64,000 nucleotides of DNA from Nymphaea colorata (GCF_008831285.2 NC_045147.1:14734854-14798853); one strand, 5' to 3'; positions 23,041-35,582 are shown, counted from the first letter of the stretch. Notes: a model not told the origin generated them from the letters alone. Numbers and translations: made by a program.

Positions 23041-23493
23041 AGACGCAAACAGATCGCATCTTTTATCCTCGAGGGTGCTGGCGGAGCCTCTGTATCAATT
23101 CCATTATAGTGTATCCACGAACCAAAGGGAAAAGAAAAGGATGATGTTTTTCCCCAAAAGGGTGCAGTAGAACAGTTTATCTCAGATTCTCTTCTTGCAA
23201 CTCAGGCAGTTACCAAATTGATGTAAACATTGGAATTCCTTGTAAAATTTTATATCAACGGGTTGTAAGTTAATTATCAATTGTCGGCAAATGGGTGAGA
23301 ACATCAAATATAAGCACACTTGAGCAGATCTATACGTATCAACTGACTAGTTGGCATGTTCTTAGTCAAACTGTTGTGTAACATTGGATCCGTTTTTGTT
23401 TTTGATGCGAACGAAAACCGATGCTGATGCAACACAACGAACACATTTACTGACTTGCCAAAACCAAGACACACACCAAATGTGCCGCAACCA
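23041..23493 (+). other. TAF2 3' UTR remnant and flank
   Basis: 23041-23380 aligns with 15667-16030 downstream of the first TAF2 fragment. 23390-23493 lies directly downstream of the DRP4 copy 3 stop and may be its former 3' UTR. No coding potential is seen. Confidence 0.55.
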
Positions 23494-24131
23494 TCAGTCC
23501 TCCTCCTTTGTGGGAGCAGCAATGCGGTCCACTATGGACGATAGTGCATCCTTGGCCTCCCGGAGCAATTGATGCTCTCCTTAGGGCTGATGTACTCCAT
23601 GATCAACCCAGCGATCTGCTCGTAGATGTCCTCTGGCTGGCCGTGAACCGGCACTCTGGTTATGCCCGGGAGGTCGATCATGGTGAGGTCCGGCATGCCT
23701 CTCTTCCTCACCACCAAGGTCAAGGGGGTGTTGGATATGCTCTTCCCATCGCCTGCAACCTCTTCGGTGGCCACAACGATGTCATCTGCTATGTCCTCTT
23801 CGGAGGAACGGACGGACTTGCCTTGATATTCAAGGGTTAGCTCCGGATCCTCTTGCTGGTGGTTCTGCAGCCTCATGATGAGGGGCACCCTGGTGCAGAT
23901 GCCTTGTCCTCTGGGGAGGTTTATTCCTGCAAGCGACTCTAGCACGCTCGACTTGCCGCTGGACTGATCACCCACAACCACAATGGTAGGCAGCTGGATG
24001 CCTTCCTTCATCACGTTCAATCGCCGGAGCCGGTCGACGGCATCCAAAAGCGGGCGGATCCGCTTCTCGTAGGATGAAGCCAGGTGTGGCATATGTGCGA
24101 GTTTGGACTCCCCCTTGCAAGACTTGGCCAT
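23494..24131 (-). pseudogene. DRP4-type dynamin copy 3, internally deleted
   Basis: The start (ATG 24129-24131) through residue 187 matches copies 1 and 2, keeping the P-loop and DLPG but losing TKVD and everything after. At about 23571 the sequence jumps to the final codons of a DRP4 gene (QLLREAKDALSSIVDR, then IAAPTKEED and TGA 23494-23496). The joint is out of frame: the N-terminal frame reads NCSGRPRMHYRP and stops near 23532. Some 400 residues are therefore deleted. These last codons are the best-preserved DRP4 C-terminus in the window. Confidence 0.85.
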
Positions 24132-24670
24132 CGGCGACTAGTTGTAAAAATGGCGGCGACCAATGTAATGCAGGACCATAGACGAGAGAGAGGGATAGTA
24201 GAAGATGACAGAGCACCAGAAGCAGCAGAGAAGGTGTGAATGGCAGCATGGGCGTCTGTCTTGTGATTATAAATATATAGAAGATTTTAGGAGGGAGGGA
24301 GGGAGGAAGAGATGCAGGCCTGTGGAGGGTGAAAGGTGTCCTACCTTAATGGCGGAAAGCGATGTGAATTGTGAAAGGCACCTTTACCAAGCTAGTCGTT
24401 TCGATTCACGATAGAAAATTTTGTGCGTGGAGAAATGAGAATCGTGCTAGTCGTTCTGATTCACGAGAGAAGGTTGCCTGCGGGGATAAATCGTGCGCCG
24501 TAAGGGAAGTATATTTTCTTAATTTATTAAAAATATATTCTTTCATAGTTTTTTTTTTTAAAAAAAAAAAAAACTTAATGAATGACAGCTCCTTTTACTG
24601 GTTTTTATGAACGAGAAAAGTATTTCATCTACCTGAGCTGTGAAGTTAACATGATTTTCTAATATATATA
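24132..24670 (-). promoter_or_regulatory. Upstream region of DRP4 copy 3
   Basis: Homologous to the leader and promoter of copies 1 and 2. The TATA region (24264-24280) has changed to a weaker form containing TATATTTATAA. A diverged version of the 48-bp repeat lies at 24393-24496. Homology fades near 24670, before any MITE. Confidence 0.55.
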
Positions 24671-26340
24671 CCCACCACCAAGAAAAAAGTGAGAGTAAGT
24701 TGAAAAAAAAATGTCTTAAAAGTGAGGAAATGGAAAGCAAAGAGGAAACATATGAATAAGCCTCCGAACGATTGTAAGAAGCTGCTGGAAAGCACGAGAA
24801 CCAGTCCTTTCTCATCCTTAAGCTTTTTAACTCAACGGGAACATCTTTTAACAGGGTTTAGGGTTTATGTGACCAACTTTAATGTTATCTTCTAAAAATT
24901 CACAACTAAATAGAAAACAAGCAATAAAAAGAAGAACATTTATGATTAATCAAATCACACGTAAACAAAGTCCTGCAGATGCGAGCATAAATAGAAGCTC
25001 GAGACGGCTGAATCGATCGATCGGGCCTTTGAAAAAGGATTGAACAATTTTAAATTTTAAGTTCAAAACGAGTACGATGCTTTCTCTGTCCGGAAAAAAC
25101 AGCCAAGGTCGGAAGTCGGCAAATTAAAGGAAGCAGGTCTCGATGGAATAAGAAGCGTGCGTGCTTGATTTTCAAGTGGGAAGTTCACGTACTTTCAGTA
25201 ACTTTTATTTTTCACATTTGTCATTTACTTGCTAACATTTGATACATTATCTCTAAAAGGAAACTCTCGTGAGAAATATAAGCCAGCTTATGCTAATAGG
25301 AATGTACAACGAGTTCGGTGGCCCATCTTTATGTGGGACCCACATTTAAAAGTGGGTGTCCGGCCGAGGGTCTGTCGTGCTTTAATTATCTATCATGTGC
25401 TCGGGCCCAAGCTGAACCAGGCAGTGCTGGCCCAGGCTCCGCCTGGGACTGGGCCTGGGCCTGGGCCTGGGCCACCAAAGTGGGTCCCTGGCTTACCCAC
25501 ATTATAAACAAACACCAAATTTTACTGCCTATATGAGATTCTCAATAATTTCACATCCCTTCTAATCTCGAACCTAAGACTATCAAAAGCATCCTACGAG
25601 TTTTCTTTTCTTTTTGTTTGTCCTTTTCAATATCACTGCATGTACCGATCAAGTTGGTTGAGAACCGAGGGTGTATTTCATTATCCATCATGTGATCTAA
25701 GGTCTTAGAATCCCAAAGTATTAAGATTTTAGGTTAAGTTATAATAAAGCCTGAAATCCTATGTTGGAAATATTCAAAGATCACACCATGCATTTGTAAA
25801 TCTTGCTTGTATCATGAAGGCGCACCCCTTCTTTTCTAACTTGAAAACCATGGGTTTGAAGCATAATTCTGATCTTACATATATGGTTCTAAGAACATAG
25901 AGTTTCTTAGGGCGAGGATTTAAGGCAGACCGCTTGGTAAATCAGATACTCGAATCTTAGATCCAAAGCAATCAAATACCCTATTTTGTTCTTTGACCGT
26001 CTCTCCGATTTCTTACACCAAGCAAATACTTCATGGTTGCATGATTTGTGTTGGAAGGTTTTAAAGAAGAAACAACTGGGGATGAAAATAGGAATCAAAA
26101 CGCATATAGAGCCTACTTAACAATTTCAACGAAACCTTATCCTTTTGTTTTCAATCATGTAATCCTGGACTCATTTGGCATTAAGAACACCGTGTTTTAT
26201 GAAAGAACACCTTGTAAGTGTTTTACGAATCTACCGCAGATTCATAGAACACCACATGTTGTTCCTAGAATTAAACTTTTGCTGCAAAAATAAGTCACCA
26301 GCGCGCATCATAACATCTTAAGATACTAAAAGCAAAGGAT
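24671..26340. other. Gene-free tract with transposon-like ends
   Basis: No gene is supported. At 25290 the sequence AATGTACAACGAG resembles the termini of the GAGCTCGAGC MITE family and is followed by GC-rich DNA with three GGGCCT units near 25452-25473. No matching second end was found. 25680-26340 is AT-rich and shows nothing else. Confidence 0.45.
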
Positions 26341-26560
26341 AAGAGAGTTTGGATGGAAGCTTGGGTTCTCCTTTCAAACAATTAAACAATTGTCCACCTC
26401 ACTCGAAAGAACCGGAATAAGGTTTGGGACCTTTCTTTTTAAAAGGCTTATCAATAATATCTGCGACTTGTGAACTGGAGGAGGTCATACGTTATCGAGC
26501 AATCACGGAGAAAGCGATAGTCAATTTCGACGTCCTTCTTTGATGATGGAAAACTAGATT
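26341..26560 (-). pseudogene. Decayed copia 3' end (RNase H tail)
   Basis: On the minus strand, KDVEIDYRFLRD and then SSSQVADIIDKPFKKK resemble the last segment of copia RNase H, which usually reads IEIDCHF and later QLADIF plus TK. They are followed by SGSFE, a stop and GGQ. Frames shift between the pieces and no LTR could be delimited, so this is an old remnant unrelated to the young element at 9733. Confidence 0.5.
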
Positions 26561-26610
26561 TATTATCATGGCGATAAGTGGTCGGAGAAAATTAGTCATA
26601 CGTTGGCATG

Positions 26611-26712
26611 CTCACAGTGCCTCCACTTTCTCCTGCTCTTCGATACACGACTTTTCTCTTGCTCCCGCCACCCTCCGTCATGGTGCGACCAGTGACGGCG
26701 CGTCCTTTCCCT
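26611..26712 (-). pseudogene. DRP4 C-terminal scrap 2
   Basis: About 100 bp matching the 3' part of the scraps at 4555 and 28913 (shared CCTCCACTTTCTCCTGCTCT). It covers only the last DRP4 codons and following 3' sequence. It is joined abruptly to the duplicated mutarotase-upstream DNA at about 26712. Confidence 0.6.
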
Positions 26713-27365
26713 GGCCAGACAACAGTGTAGCGTATCGGCAGATACGTTTAATTTTGAAAATGTTTAAAAATGATGTAAATAATTTCTTAAAAAATAGAGA
26801 AAAATGAAATTCATATATGATCAGACTTGGATAAGAAGCCGACGCAAAATACATTGTGCGGCATAATAATCTACAAATTAATGGATCAAGGCCCATCAGT
26901 ACTCTCAGTTGCATGATAATGGAAGTACTATGGCAGCAACAGTACCCTTTACAAATTACAGATGGAGATAGGAATCCCCTACGTGTGAAACACATTAAAT
27001 TGTAACCAATACATCGTTTGGGGATAGGCACTTCTTTTTTCCTTTTAAAGAGGTCCTTTGATTACATCCGATTTTAAATAAATGCGTGGATATGATGTGG
27101 ATCTGAGAAGCCGTAAAGACTGAGCAGGCCCGAATCTGTATTGTATTTCGGAGGGGGATGGCGAAACTCACAAGGTGGAGGGTTAGTCAGTGGTTAGTTT
27201 TCATTTCCCATTTTTAGAAGATCAACTTGGTGTAGCGAACATAAGAGTGGGTGCATATTTTTGAGAAAAATAAACCCCCAAGGCAGCAGAAGAAACGCTG
27301 GGCTTGGGATCGTCTGGATCAAAGAATATTGGAGGATGGACGAGACACTAATAAGGTCAGACCAC
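26713..27365 (+). repeat. Displaced copy of the mutarotase upstream region
   Basis: The sequence follows, in order, pieces of 33945-34240 and 35130-35395: first GTATCGGCAGATACGTTTAA, later AAACGCTGGGCTTGGGATC, and finally ACACTAATAAGGTCAG. Internal segments are deleted relative to the original. The copy ends at ACTAATAAGGTCAG, about 190 bp before the position of the mutarotase ATG, so no coding part was carried. Confidence 0.8.
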
Positions 27366-28149
27366 AATTTTGACTTGGAAAAAATATGTTCCGCATGAGA
27401 TTTTGTGAACTTATAATTCAGTTTGTGGGATGGCTGATAATTAGTTTATGTCATTCACATATTAACTCAAGCAGATATATAAAAAAAAATATATAATCTG
27501 ATTAAACAATAAGATCAGATTCAGATTCAGATTCAAATCAAATTTAGTTTTAAATAAATATCTTACGTCCAATGCCTTGCATTTTGGAAGTCGGCCTCAT
27601 TCGGTTTAAAACTCAGATTCAGATTTGGATGGCAATTTAAAAATTGAAATCATAGTCAGGTTATGATAACAGATTTTCATATTCGGATATGGCTTTTTTT
27701 TTTTTCGTTCATATTCAAATTTGAATTAATTAACAATAGATATGCTTTAGTGCATAGCCAATTCAAATCTTATAGTTTCACTTAATCTTGTAAAAAGGTC
27801 TTTCCTATATATAAGGAGAAGGGCCCTCGATCTACGTGGTTAACTTCACTCCAACCAAAATTGATTAGAGTTGAAGAATGTTTTAGTCATTCTTGAAATT
27901 AAAAGAAATTTGATTTCAATAAGTTCACTAACAAGAGACTTACCAATTGATTTCTATTTTTCACATTTAAGCATGGGAAGATGAAGCGAGTGATAGCTGA
28001 AGGACGTCATCAAAAGTGATTTTTATGTACTTGAAGCAAGAATAAAGAAGGCCTGCTTTTCAAACCATCAAAACATAGTCGGTTTAGAGATATGATACAG
28101 AAGGCTAGCTCATGTTAACTATGAGATTTCTGAACAGAAAAAAACAAAT
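27366..28149. other. AT-rich tract with GATTCAGATTC repeats
   Basis: No gene is supported. 27500-27780 holds repeated GATTCAGATTC and ATTCAAATC words, a composition common in degraded plant repeats. Similar sequence occurs near 34960-35100 and 41070-41350. I see nothing else. Confidence 0.45.
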
Positions 28150-28665
28150 ATGTAGTTTGAATGTTAAAGAGCACAATGTATTTGTTGGATGTTCTATGGC
28201 AAAATCCTCTCGTTTATCATTCTTTATAAACAAGAGACACAATCTTTTGACATACTCCTCTGTGATTTATGGGGAGCGTCACCAATAGTTTCAGTACAAG
28301 GGATGAGATACTATACAATTTTTGTTGATGATTCCACAAAATATTATGCCTTGTTTTGAGAAATTTATTACATACATAAAGAATCAGTTTAATAAAATAA
28401 TCAAAATCTTTCATTCAGAAGGTGGAACAAAATTTGATAACAATAAGAATATAATGTCTTGCCATACACGCCAGAGTAGAATGAGCAAGGCTGAAAGAAA
28501 ACATTAAATTGTTCCCTAGCTAGGCCTAACAATGATATTCTATGTTAATCTACCCCCAAAGCATTGGGTGGATGCATTTAATGCTGTTGGTTGGGTTTAT
28601 AACAAAATTCCTACAACACTCTTAAATATAAAATCAACTTATGAGAAGCTGTCAGGCATGAGCAC
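28150..28665 (+). pseudogene. Decayed copia integrase remnant
   Basis: Pieces of a copia pre-integrase and integrase can be read in order in shifting frames: SMAKSSRLSF, then CDLWGASPIVSVQGMRYY with FVDDSTKYY, then HSEGGTKFDNN, AERKH, and finally LPPKHWVDAFNAV and STYEKLSG. Several stops and frameshifts interrupt it. No LTRs or other pol domains are next to it. It is a different and much older element than the one at 9733. Confidence 0.75.
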
Positions 28666-28912
28666 AATTACTCGAGAATTTTCTAGTGCTTATGCTTGAG
28701 AGATTATGCCAAACAAAAGCTAGAACCAAGGTCATTCGCTTGTATATTTTTGGGTTAGAGCACATTACATAAAGACTATAGATGTTTGTCAATTTGCAAG
28801 AATTTGGTTTGCCAAATTCAGCAATTTTTTTGTAAATTACGGATTTCCTGCATCCAGCAACCTCATCACTATTCATTTACAAAGTTAATTACTGGAGTCT
28901 GGTGATAGGACA

Positions 28913-29350
28913 GGGCGGAGCCTCCACTTTCTCCTGCTCTTCCATACAAGACTTTTCTCTTAAATCCTGCCGCCCTCCGTCCTGCTCCGTCATGGTGCGA
29001 GCAGCAATGGTTTGGATGACGGTGCGTCCTTTCCCTCCCGCAGCAGCAACTGAATGCTTTACTTGAGCTGCGTTCTCTTCTTTACGGTCGCCGGAGATTC
29101 TTCGAGATTCCTCTGGATGCCTCCCAAATGAGGCCCAAATCCCCGACGATGAAGCATGTAGCTTTCCTCGTTCACAAGCTTTTGCAGGGGAAAGAGGAGA
29201 TGCAGTACGAGACATCGTCCACCAACTAACCTGATCGTCGCGACAATCTTCTGATAGGCCACTACCACCCTCGTCTTTATATCGAAAACCGGCTTCATTA
29301 CCAAAAAGCAGTGTCCTATCTCCGCTGCCTGATGCTAACATTTCCATGCT
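28913..29350 (-). pseudogene. DRP4 C-terminal fragment (stalk end and GED), scrap 3
   Basis: The longest DRP4 scrap. Minus strand, order: VFDIKTRVVVAYQKIV, LHLLFPLQKLVNEE, then GPHLGGIQRNLEESPATVKK and a stop, then the last codons and 3' sequence shared with the other scraps. This matches the segment before and through the GED in dynamin-family proteins. It lies on the N-terminal side of copy 3, so it must derive from a fourth gene copy whose front half is gone. Confidence 0.7.
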
Positions 29351-29546
29351 CTTCAAATCTCGATGGAATCCCTACCTGTGGCAAAGGCTTCACTGTGCTG
29401 ACCCCACTGTCAGAGCATTAGGGAACATTGATATCGCATCGACTCTCGTCGTTGCCCCGTAGCATTCTTGAACGCCGACCAAGCCCCGGTGTCGTTCATC
29501 TGGTAGCGGCGACGCTGCTCTTTGTCTCGCCGAATCCCTCTCCTTC

Positions 29547-29611
<65 letters not shown>

Positions 29612-31011
29612 CCCTCAAGGTTTCACCGGCCAGTGCCATGTTTGTCGGTGACCTTCTGTGAGTCTATTCCTCTCTCTCTCTCTCTCTCTCAGCGTAAAAA
29701 CACAAACACGGGGACGGGACGGGCGTACAAACACAGACACACACATCTGAGTGTCTCCTAATGAAGATCAAGAGCAGGTTCCATCTATGCCAGACCGTAG
29801 CTGATGTTCTCCTCTTATACCTTTGCTCATCTATCTTTGCTCGTCAGTTGTTTGATGGAATGTTTAAGAGAAAGTCCTTTGAGATTTGAAAATTTTGGTC
29901 AACAAAATTTTGCCTCTCCTAAGCGATTCTACACCCTTGGGTAGGGGGCACGAGTTCAACAATCTGCCTCTCACCAAATGATATAATAATAATATCATTC
30001 TTTTCATGTTGAGTAAAGATATTGAATTTAAACTGTTTCGTGTTGAGGAAAGATGTTGAATTTAAACTGAGCTGGCTAAGTCCGGTTGAAAATCTATATT
30101 GCAATTCTTGTTCTTTAGAGGGGCTGTTTGGTAGATAAAACAATTTGTAACTGTTTCTTGAATCTTAAAGATTGAGAGAAATTCATGAGATACATAAAAA
30201 AGTGTTTTATGAATCTGTTGGAGCATATTTATGAAACAACTGCAGAATGTTCTCATTTGATTTTCATAATTTCAAGGACAGATAGTTAATAATGTTAAAA
30301 TCAACTACAGATGATAGTCATGATGGATTGGTGAAGGTGGAAACGCATGATGTACTCAATGATGTCCTTCATGCATTGATCGCAATCGCAACGGATAACC
30401 ATTTCTGTTCATGGCGGATGAATACATTTGCGTAATATTGGAAGAATGGGAAATGCTCTACTTTTTCATGGACGCAAATGGCGGGATTCATGCACATGAC
30501 AGTAAATTAACATGATAAATAGCTACAACGAATGAAAATATGTCAAGATCGCTGGACTAGTGGCTATCATGGTCACGATGGAGATTCAGAAGGGTGACAA
30601 CAGGTGGTGTTTCCACCTCACCATTAACTTCATGAAGATATTTATATATTATTGTTTGCTACTGCATATACTTGATATATAGTGTGAGAATCCAATCTTA
30701 GCAGCTCTAACAACTTCTATCAATTCTTTATGTTGAATGATCACAGCTAAGTATTTGATGAATTAAGAATTGTATTGATTATGTCAAAGTTGACAAGATT
30801 GAAAGGAGTTCCGATCTGCAAGATTCCTTACATTATCCACGTTTAAGGATGAGTTATGCTGTAGGGGACTAGTGTAACAGTTGGGGTTCAGGGCAGGTAA
30901 TTGCTGTCAGCCCACAGTTTGAATGTCAACAGTGTCAACTCTCTTTGCTGCAGAAGAGAGATCACCTATGTGCAAGTAATATTGAAGCGACAAAATCAAG
31001 CATCTTATCTT
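29351..31011. other. Non-coding tract with CT microsatellites
   Basis: CT runs lie at 29553-29607 and 29671-29690. The apparent Ser-Leu frames across them are artefacts of the repeat. 30100-30250 resembles the repeats at 52.4-52.9 kb (TGTTTGGTAGAT and ATGAATCTGT words). Otherwise I see nothing. Confidence 0.55.
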
Positions 31012-31440
31012 GGAGGGAAGGGTCGAATCAGTCACTAGCTGCCCAACGATAGGTTTGGTGGACATTCCAACGCCAGAAAGCTAAGATATAGGCACGAGAT
31101 GACACAAACGCTAAGGTAAGACTGAGTAGGCAAAGTTGCAACCAGTGAAACAGTAGGTTTCTTCATGAACAAAGGTAAAAAAGAAAAGAAAGAGCCAGTT
31201 TCTTGAGCTAGACAAGGTGAAAAGCCTAGCTTTCTGGGCGGAAACTTCCAAAAAGAGATGGACATGGAACGAATCTGAAAAGCTGGTGGATCTTTTAATT
31301 TGTGAGTCCGACTTATGGTGGGATGAGGACTCCTGCAGCTTCTTTTTTTTTTTTTTTTCATACGATGAGAAGATGGGTTCCTTTGGATCCACAATATTGC
31401 TCTTGGAAGGTTGCCCTTTACCTTGTTATGCATGGAGAAT
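31012..31440. repeat. Dispersed duplicate of 5806-6260
   Basis: Closely matches 5806-6260. The main differences are a T run near 31340-31358 and a missing short segment after GGGTCGA. This and the mutarotase-upstream copies show that DNA from this 31-35 kb region was moved into the DRP4/TAF2 blocks, or the reverse. Confidence 0.75.
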
Positions 31441-31616
31441 CATAGACAGCAGAAAAGGTCAGAGATTTGCCTAGGAGAGACAAACCACAATAAAGTTTTC
31501 CTCTCTCGCTTCTGCAATCTGTATGGCTCTAATAGCTGAGCCAGAAGTACAAACTAAAAGACAAATACTAAATTTTAATAACTGAAAAAAAAAAGAATAC
31601 CATGTTTCCGTATCTC

Positions 31617-32717
<1,101 letters not shown>

Positions 32718-33233
32718 ATGGAGAAGAAGGGTGGTAAGCAATCGGAATGCCCAATCGCTCTGGGTGATCACTACGACGTCCTGGAGGAGGTCTTCAAGCA
32801 CCTCGACGCGCGTTCCCTCTGCATTGCAGCCTGCGTTTGCAAGCAGTGGAAGCTCATCTGCGCCCACGACAGAACCTGGGAGCACCTCTGCAACCGACTT
32901 GCCCCCGCCGCTGCCACCACCGTCTCCGCTTTCACCACCAACCAAATCCGGTCAGTCGTCGTCGCCATGGGCGGCTTCCGCCGCCTTTACCTCATGTGTA
33001 TCCGGCCCCTGTTCGAGCGCCTGCGGCCTCCGCCTGGACGCAGCTCCGGCGCCGGAAAATGGACGAGAGAGCAAGCGCAGCTGTCTCTCTCGCTCTTTTC
33101 GATCGATTGTTACGAGAGACTCGGTTCCGAATTGAGTGAATCGGGTTCCACGTCCCCATCTCTGTCCTTGAGATTCCTTTCCAAATTGCAGTGTGAATCC
33201 GGTGGTATATGCTGCGCCGGTCCAAGTTTGTAA
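32718..33233 (+). CDS. GID2/SLY1/SNE-like F-box protein
   Basis: An intronless gene for 171 residues. The F-box lies at about 17-60 (DHYDVLEEVFKHLDARSL, then CVCKQW). After it come the family motifs NQIRSVVVAMGGFRRL at 75-90 and a C-terminal LSLSLFSIDCYERLG at 122-136, the GGF and LSL motifs of the GID2/SLEEPY1 group. Those proteins join SKP1-cullin ligases and target DELLA repressors in gibberellin signalling. The length fits the family (about 150-210). I chose the ATG at 32718 because it follows AGAGGCA and homology begins just after it; the longer open frame upstream lacks similarity. A serine-rich tail follows the LSL motif. Whether it is the true GID2 orthologue or the SNE-type paralogue cannot be settled here. 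Confidence 0.85.
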   Translation: MEKKGGKQSECPIALGDHYDVLEEVFKHLDARSLCIAACVCKQWKLICAHDRTWEHLCNRLAPAAATTVSAFTTNQIRSVVVAMGGFRRLYLMCIRPLFERLRPPPGRSSGAGKWTREQAQLSLSLFSIDCYERLGSELSESGSTSPSLSLRFLSKLQCESGGICCAGPSL

Positions 33234-35582
33234 GTGGTAATATGTAACCTAAAAATTCTCTTTCTTTTTCTTCTTTTGTTTGGAACACAAAAGTTGCACT
33301 GTGATGACTTGAGATAGGACACTGAGAGAGGAAAGATCTTCAACGGCCAATCTTCTCCTGTTCATAACGAGAAAACACATTATGGGCATTCACTAAGATG
33401 CATTTGCAGTGGACTAAAACTTCTTAGTTAATTGATATTATAATTCCTTGGAGTTAAGTTGATGTAAGCTTGGTTAAGTATCCCTTACATTTGAACTTTT
33501 AACTGCTTCTAGCCTGTCAACGGGAAATTCATTTTACATTGTTCCTTCATTCATCAGGAGATCAGGGCGCTCCAGTAACATTGATCCCCTTATATATATA
33601 TATATATATATATTCATGCATCTGTCATGTTGGACTGTGAAGAGAAGAGGGTGAGGAGCTGATGACAGAGGTCCCCAGGAGCAGAGTTCTGCATTCGGGA
33701 GTGGCAAATTCTATTCACGTGAACTCTTCAGACCCGAATATGAAATCTCCCGGACGAATCCATATCATTGCTTTATGGTAAATTTCGGATGCCTTTTGTT
33801 CTAAACCACAAAAGCCAACGACGTCGAGTCCATGCAAATTTATTGCTTCTGTTCTTTCCCTGAGCAAACAACAGTGTGCGTACAATAGTGGGCCCAACCA
33901 ATACTTGCATCGCTCGAGTATCGGTTTGATCACCGATGCAGCTAGCGTATCGGCAGATACGTTTAATTTCGAAAATTTTTAAAAATGATGTAAATGATTT
34001 CTGAAGAAATAGAAAAAAAAATCCTATGTGATCAGACTTGCATCGTATCGATAAGAAGCCGATGCAACATCTATTGTGCGGCATAATAATCTATAATAAA
34101 TTAATTGACCAAGGGCAGAATTTGAGTTCATTCCATCAGTGATCACTCTCAGTTGCATGATAATGGTAGTACTAGGGCAGCTGCAGTACCCTTTACGAAT
34201 TAGAGGGTAAAGATGGAGAGGGCTTGCCCTTGGGATCTCCTACATTGAGGCTTTCTGGTGCGCAACAAAAGGTTGAAGCTTTCGGTGTCTAGAAGTGCCA
34301 CTTTTGATCTATTTTGGCTTGTATGTCGGTGACCCTCATTTTGGGACAAAGAGTGTGAAAGAAAAATTCAAACATGATCCTTTACTAATCTCCACTCTGA
34401 CCATTGCACCAACCTCATTGAGAATCCCAAGGAGAGACTTTACATTTAAGAAAATGAATGGAAAAAACTTGAAAAAATTCAAACATCTTTGAGAAGAGAT
34501 AGATATAGACGTAGGAATTTGTCGAACGAATTGCACTCCTTCATATACGTCAGGTGTTCGTTGATGAAAAGGGGTTGAGGAAAGCTTGAACTCAATTCCT
34601 ACAGTGATGGATATAAGCACATTCAAAATTCTTAGGGAGTTATACATTTGTGTATTGACAAGACTGTTCACTATTTCTTGAAGTTCGATCTCTCCCTCGG
34701 ATAAACCATATAGTCAAGAAAAACCATAAACAAAAATAGAAGAGCTTGCCTTACCCATAAGAAAATATTTAGTAGTAGCCTCATTAGAGTGTACATCTCT
34801 CTTTGTATATCCAGATAATACGTAGGAGCTGAAACATTTTGGAGCTACAAAAATAGTTATTAAATTGTTAGCACCACTTCAACTTGTCCCTTAAAAGAAA
34901 AAAAAACATGGCTTTCCTAAATCACTACTTTAGCTAAGGATACAGGTAGATTAGATATGTTCGATTGCCAATCCCATTGTGAGGTCTTTTCTGGTTTGAA
35001 TTCAAATAGAATTCAGAGCAAATTCAGACCGTGCAGTTCCATTCTAAGATCCAACAAAGATCCGAGCCAATTACATGTAAATGTCAAAAAAGGTCTCAGT
35101 CCGGGTCCGATGCTAAATCACATTCCACAACCATAAAGGCTGAGCACGCCGGAATCTGTACGGTCAACATAGTTTAACATCTTTTGTTCAGAGGGGGATA
35201 GTGAAACTCACAAGATGGGTAGTTAGTTTTCATTTCTCATTTTTAGAACATCAACTTAGTGTCACATAAATGATAAAGCCGTATTTGGATGGAATATTTC
35301 AACAAAAACAAACCCCCAAGGCATCAGAGGAAACGCTGGGCTTGGGATCTCCTGGATCAAAGAATGTTGGAGGATGGACGACACTAATAAGGTCAGGCAC
35401 GGTGCAGAGCCACGAGAGAGGAAGAGAAATGTCAACGCCACGTGTAAACAAGTCCACCCGGATTCTCTGCTTCGAGAATCGGGATTTTGATATATCTACA
35501 GTTTTCCCTAAGGGAGAGCCCCTCTCTCTCTCCCGTCTTCTTTTAGTTCTTCTGCAAGTTCGTTCCTGCAAAGAGAGCGTGG
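33234..35582 (+). other. Intergenic region upstream of the mutarotase gene
   Basis: No gene is supported. AT run at 33592-33613. 33555-33720 resembles 16035-16400, and 33945-34240 plus 35130-35395 are the source or sister of 26713-27365. A minus-strand frame at 34336-34671 (111 codons) matches nothing I recognise. CT-rich leader sequence lies just before the mutarotase ATG. Confidence 0.6.

Noticed and set aside
29428-29761. Ser-Leu repeat frames
   Set aside because: They are translations of the CT microsatellites, with no other protein-like sequence.
34336-34671. Minus-strand 111-codon frame upstream of the mutarotase gene
   Set aside because: I could not match it to any family or to the copia remnants, and the surrounding DNA is duplicated non-coding sequence.
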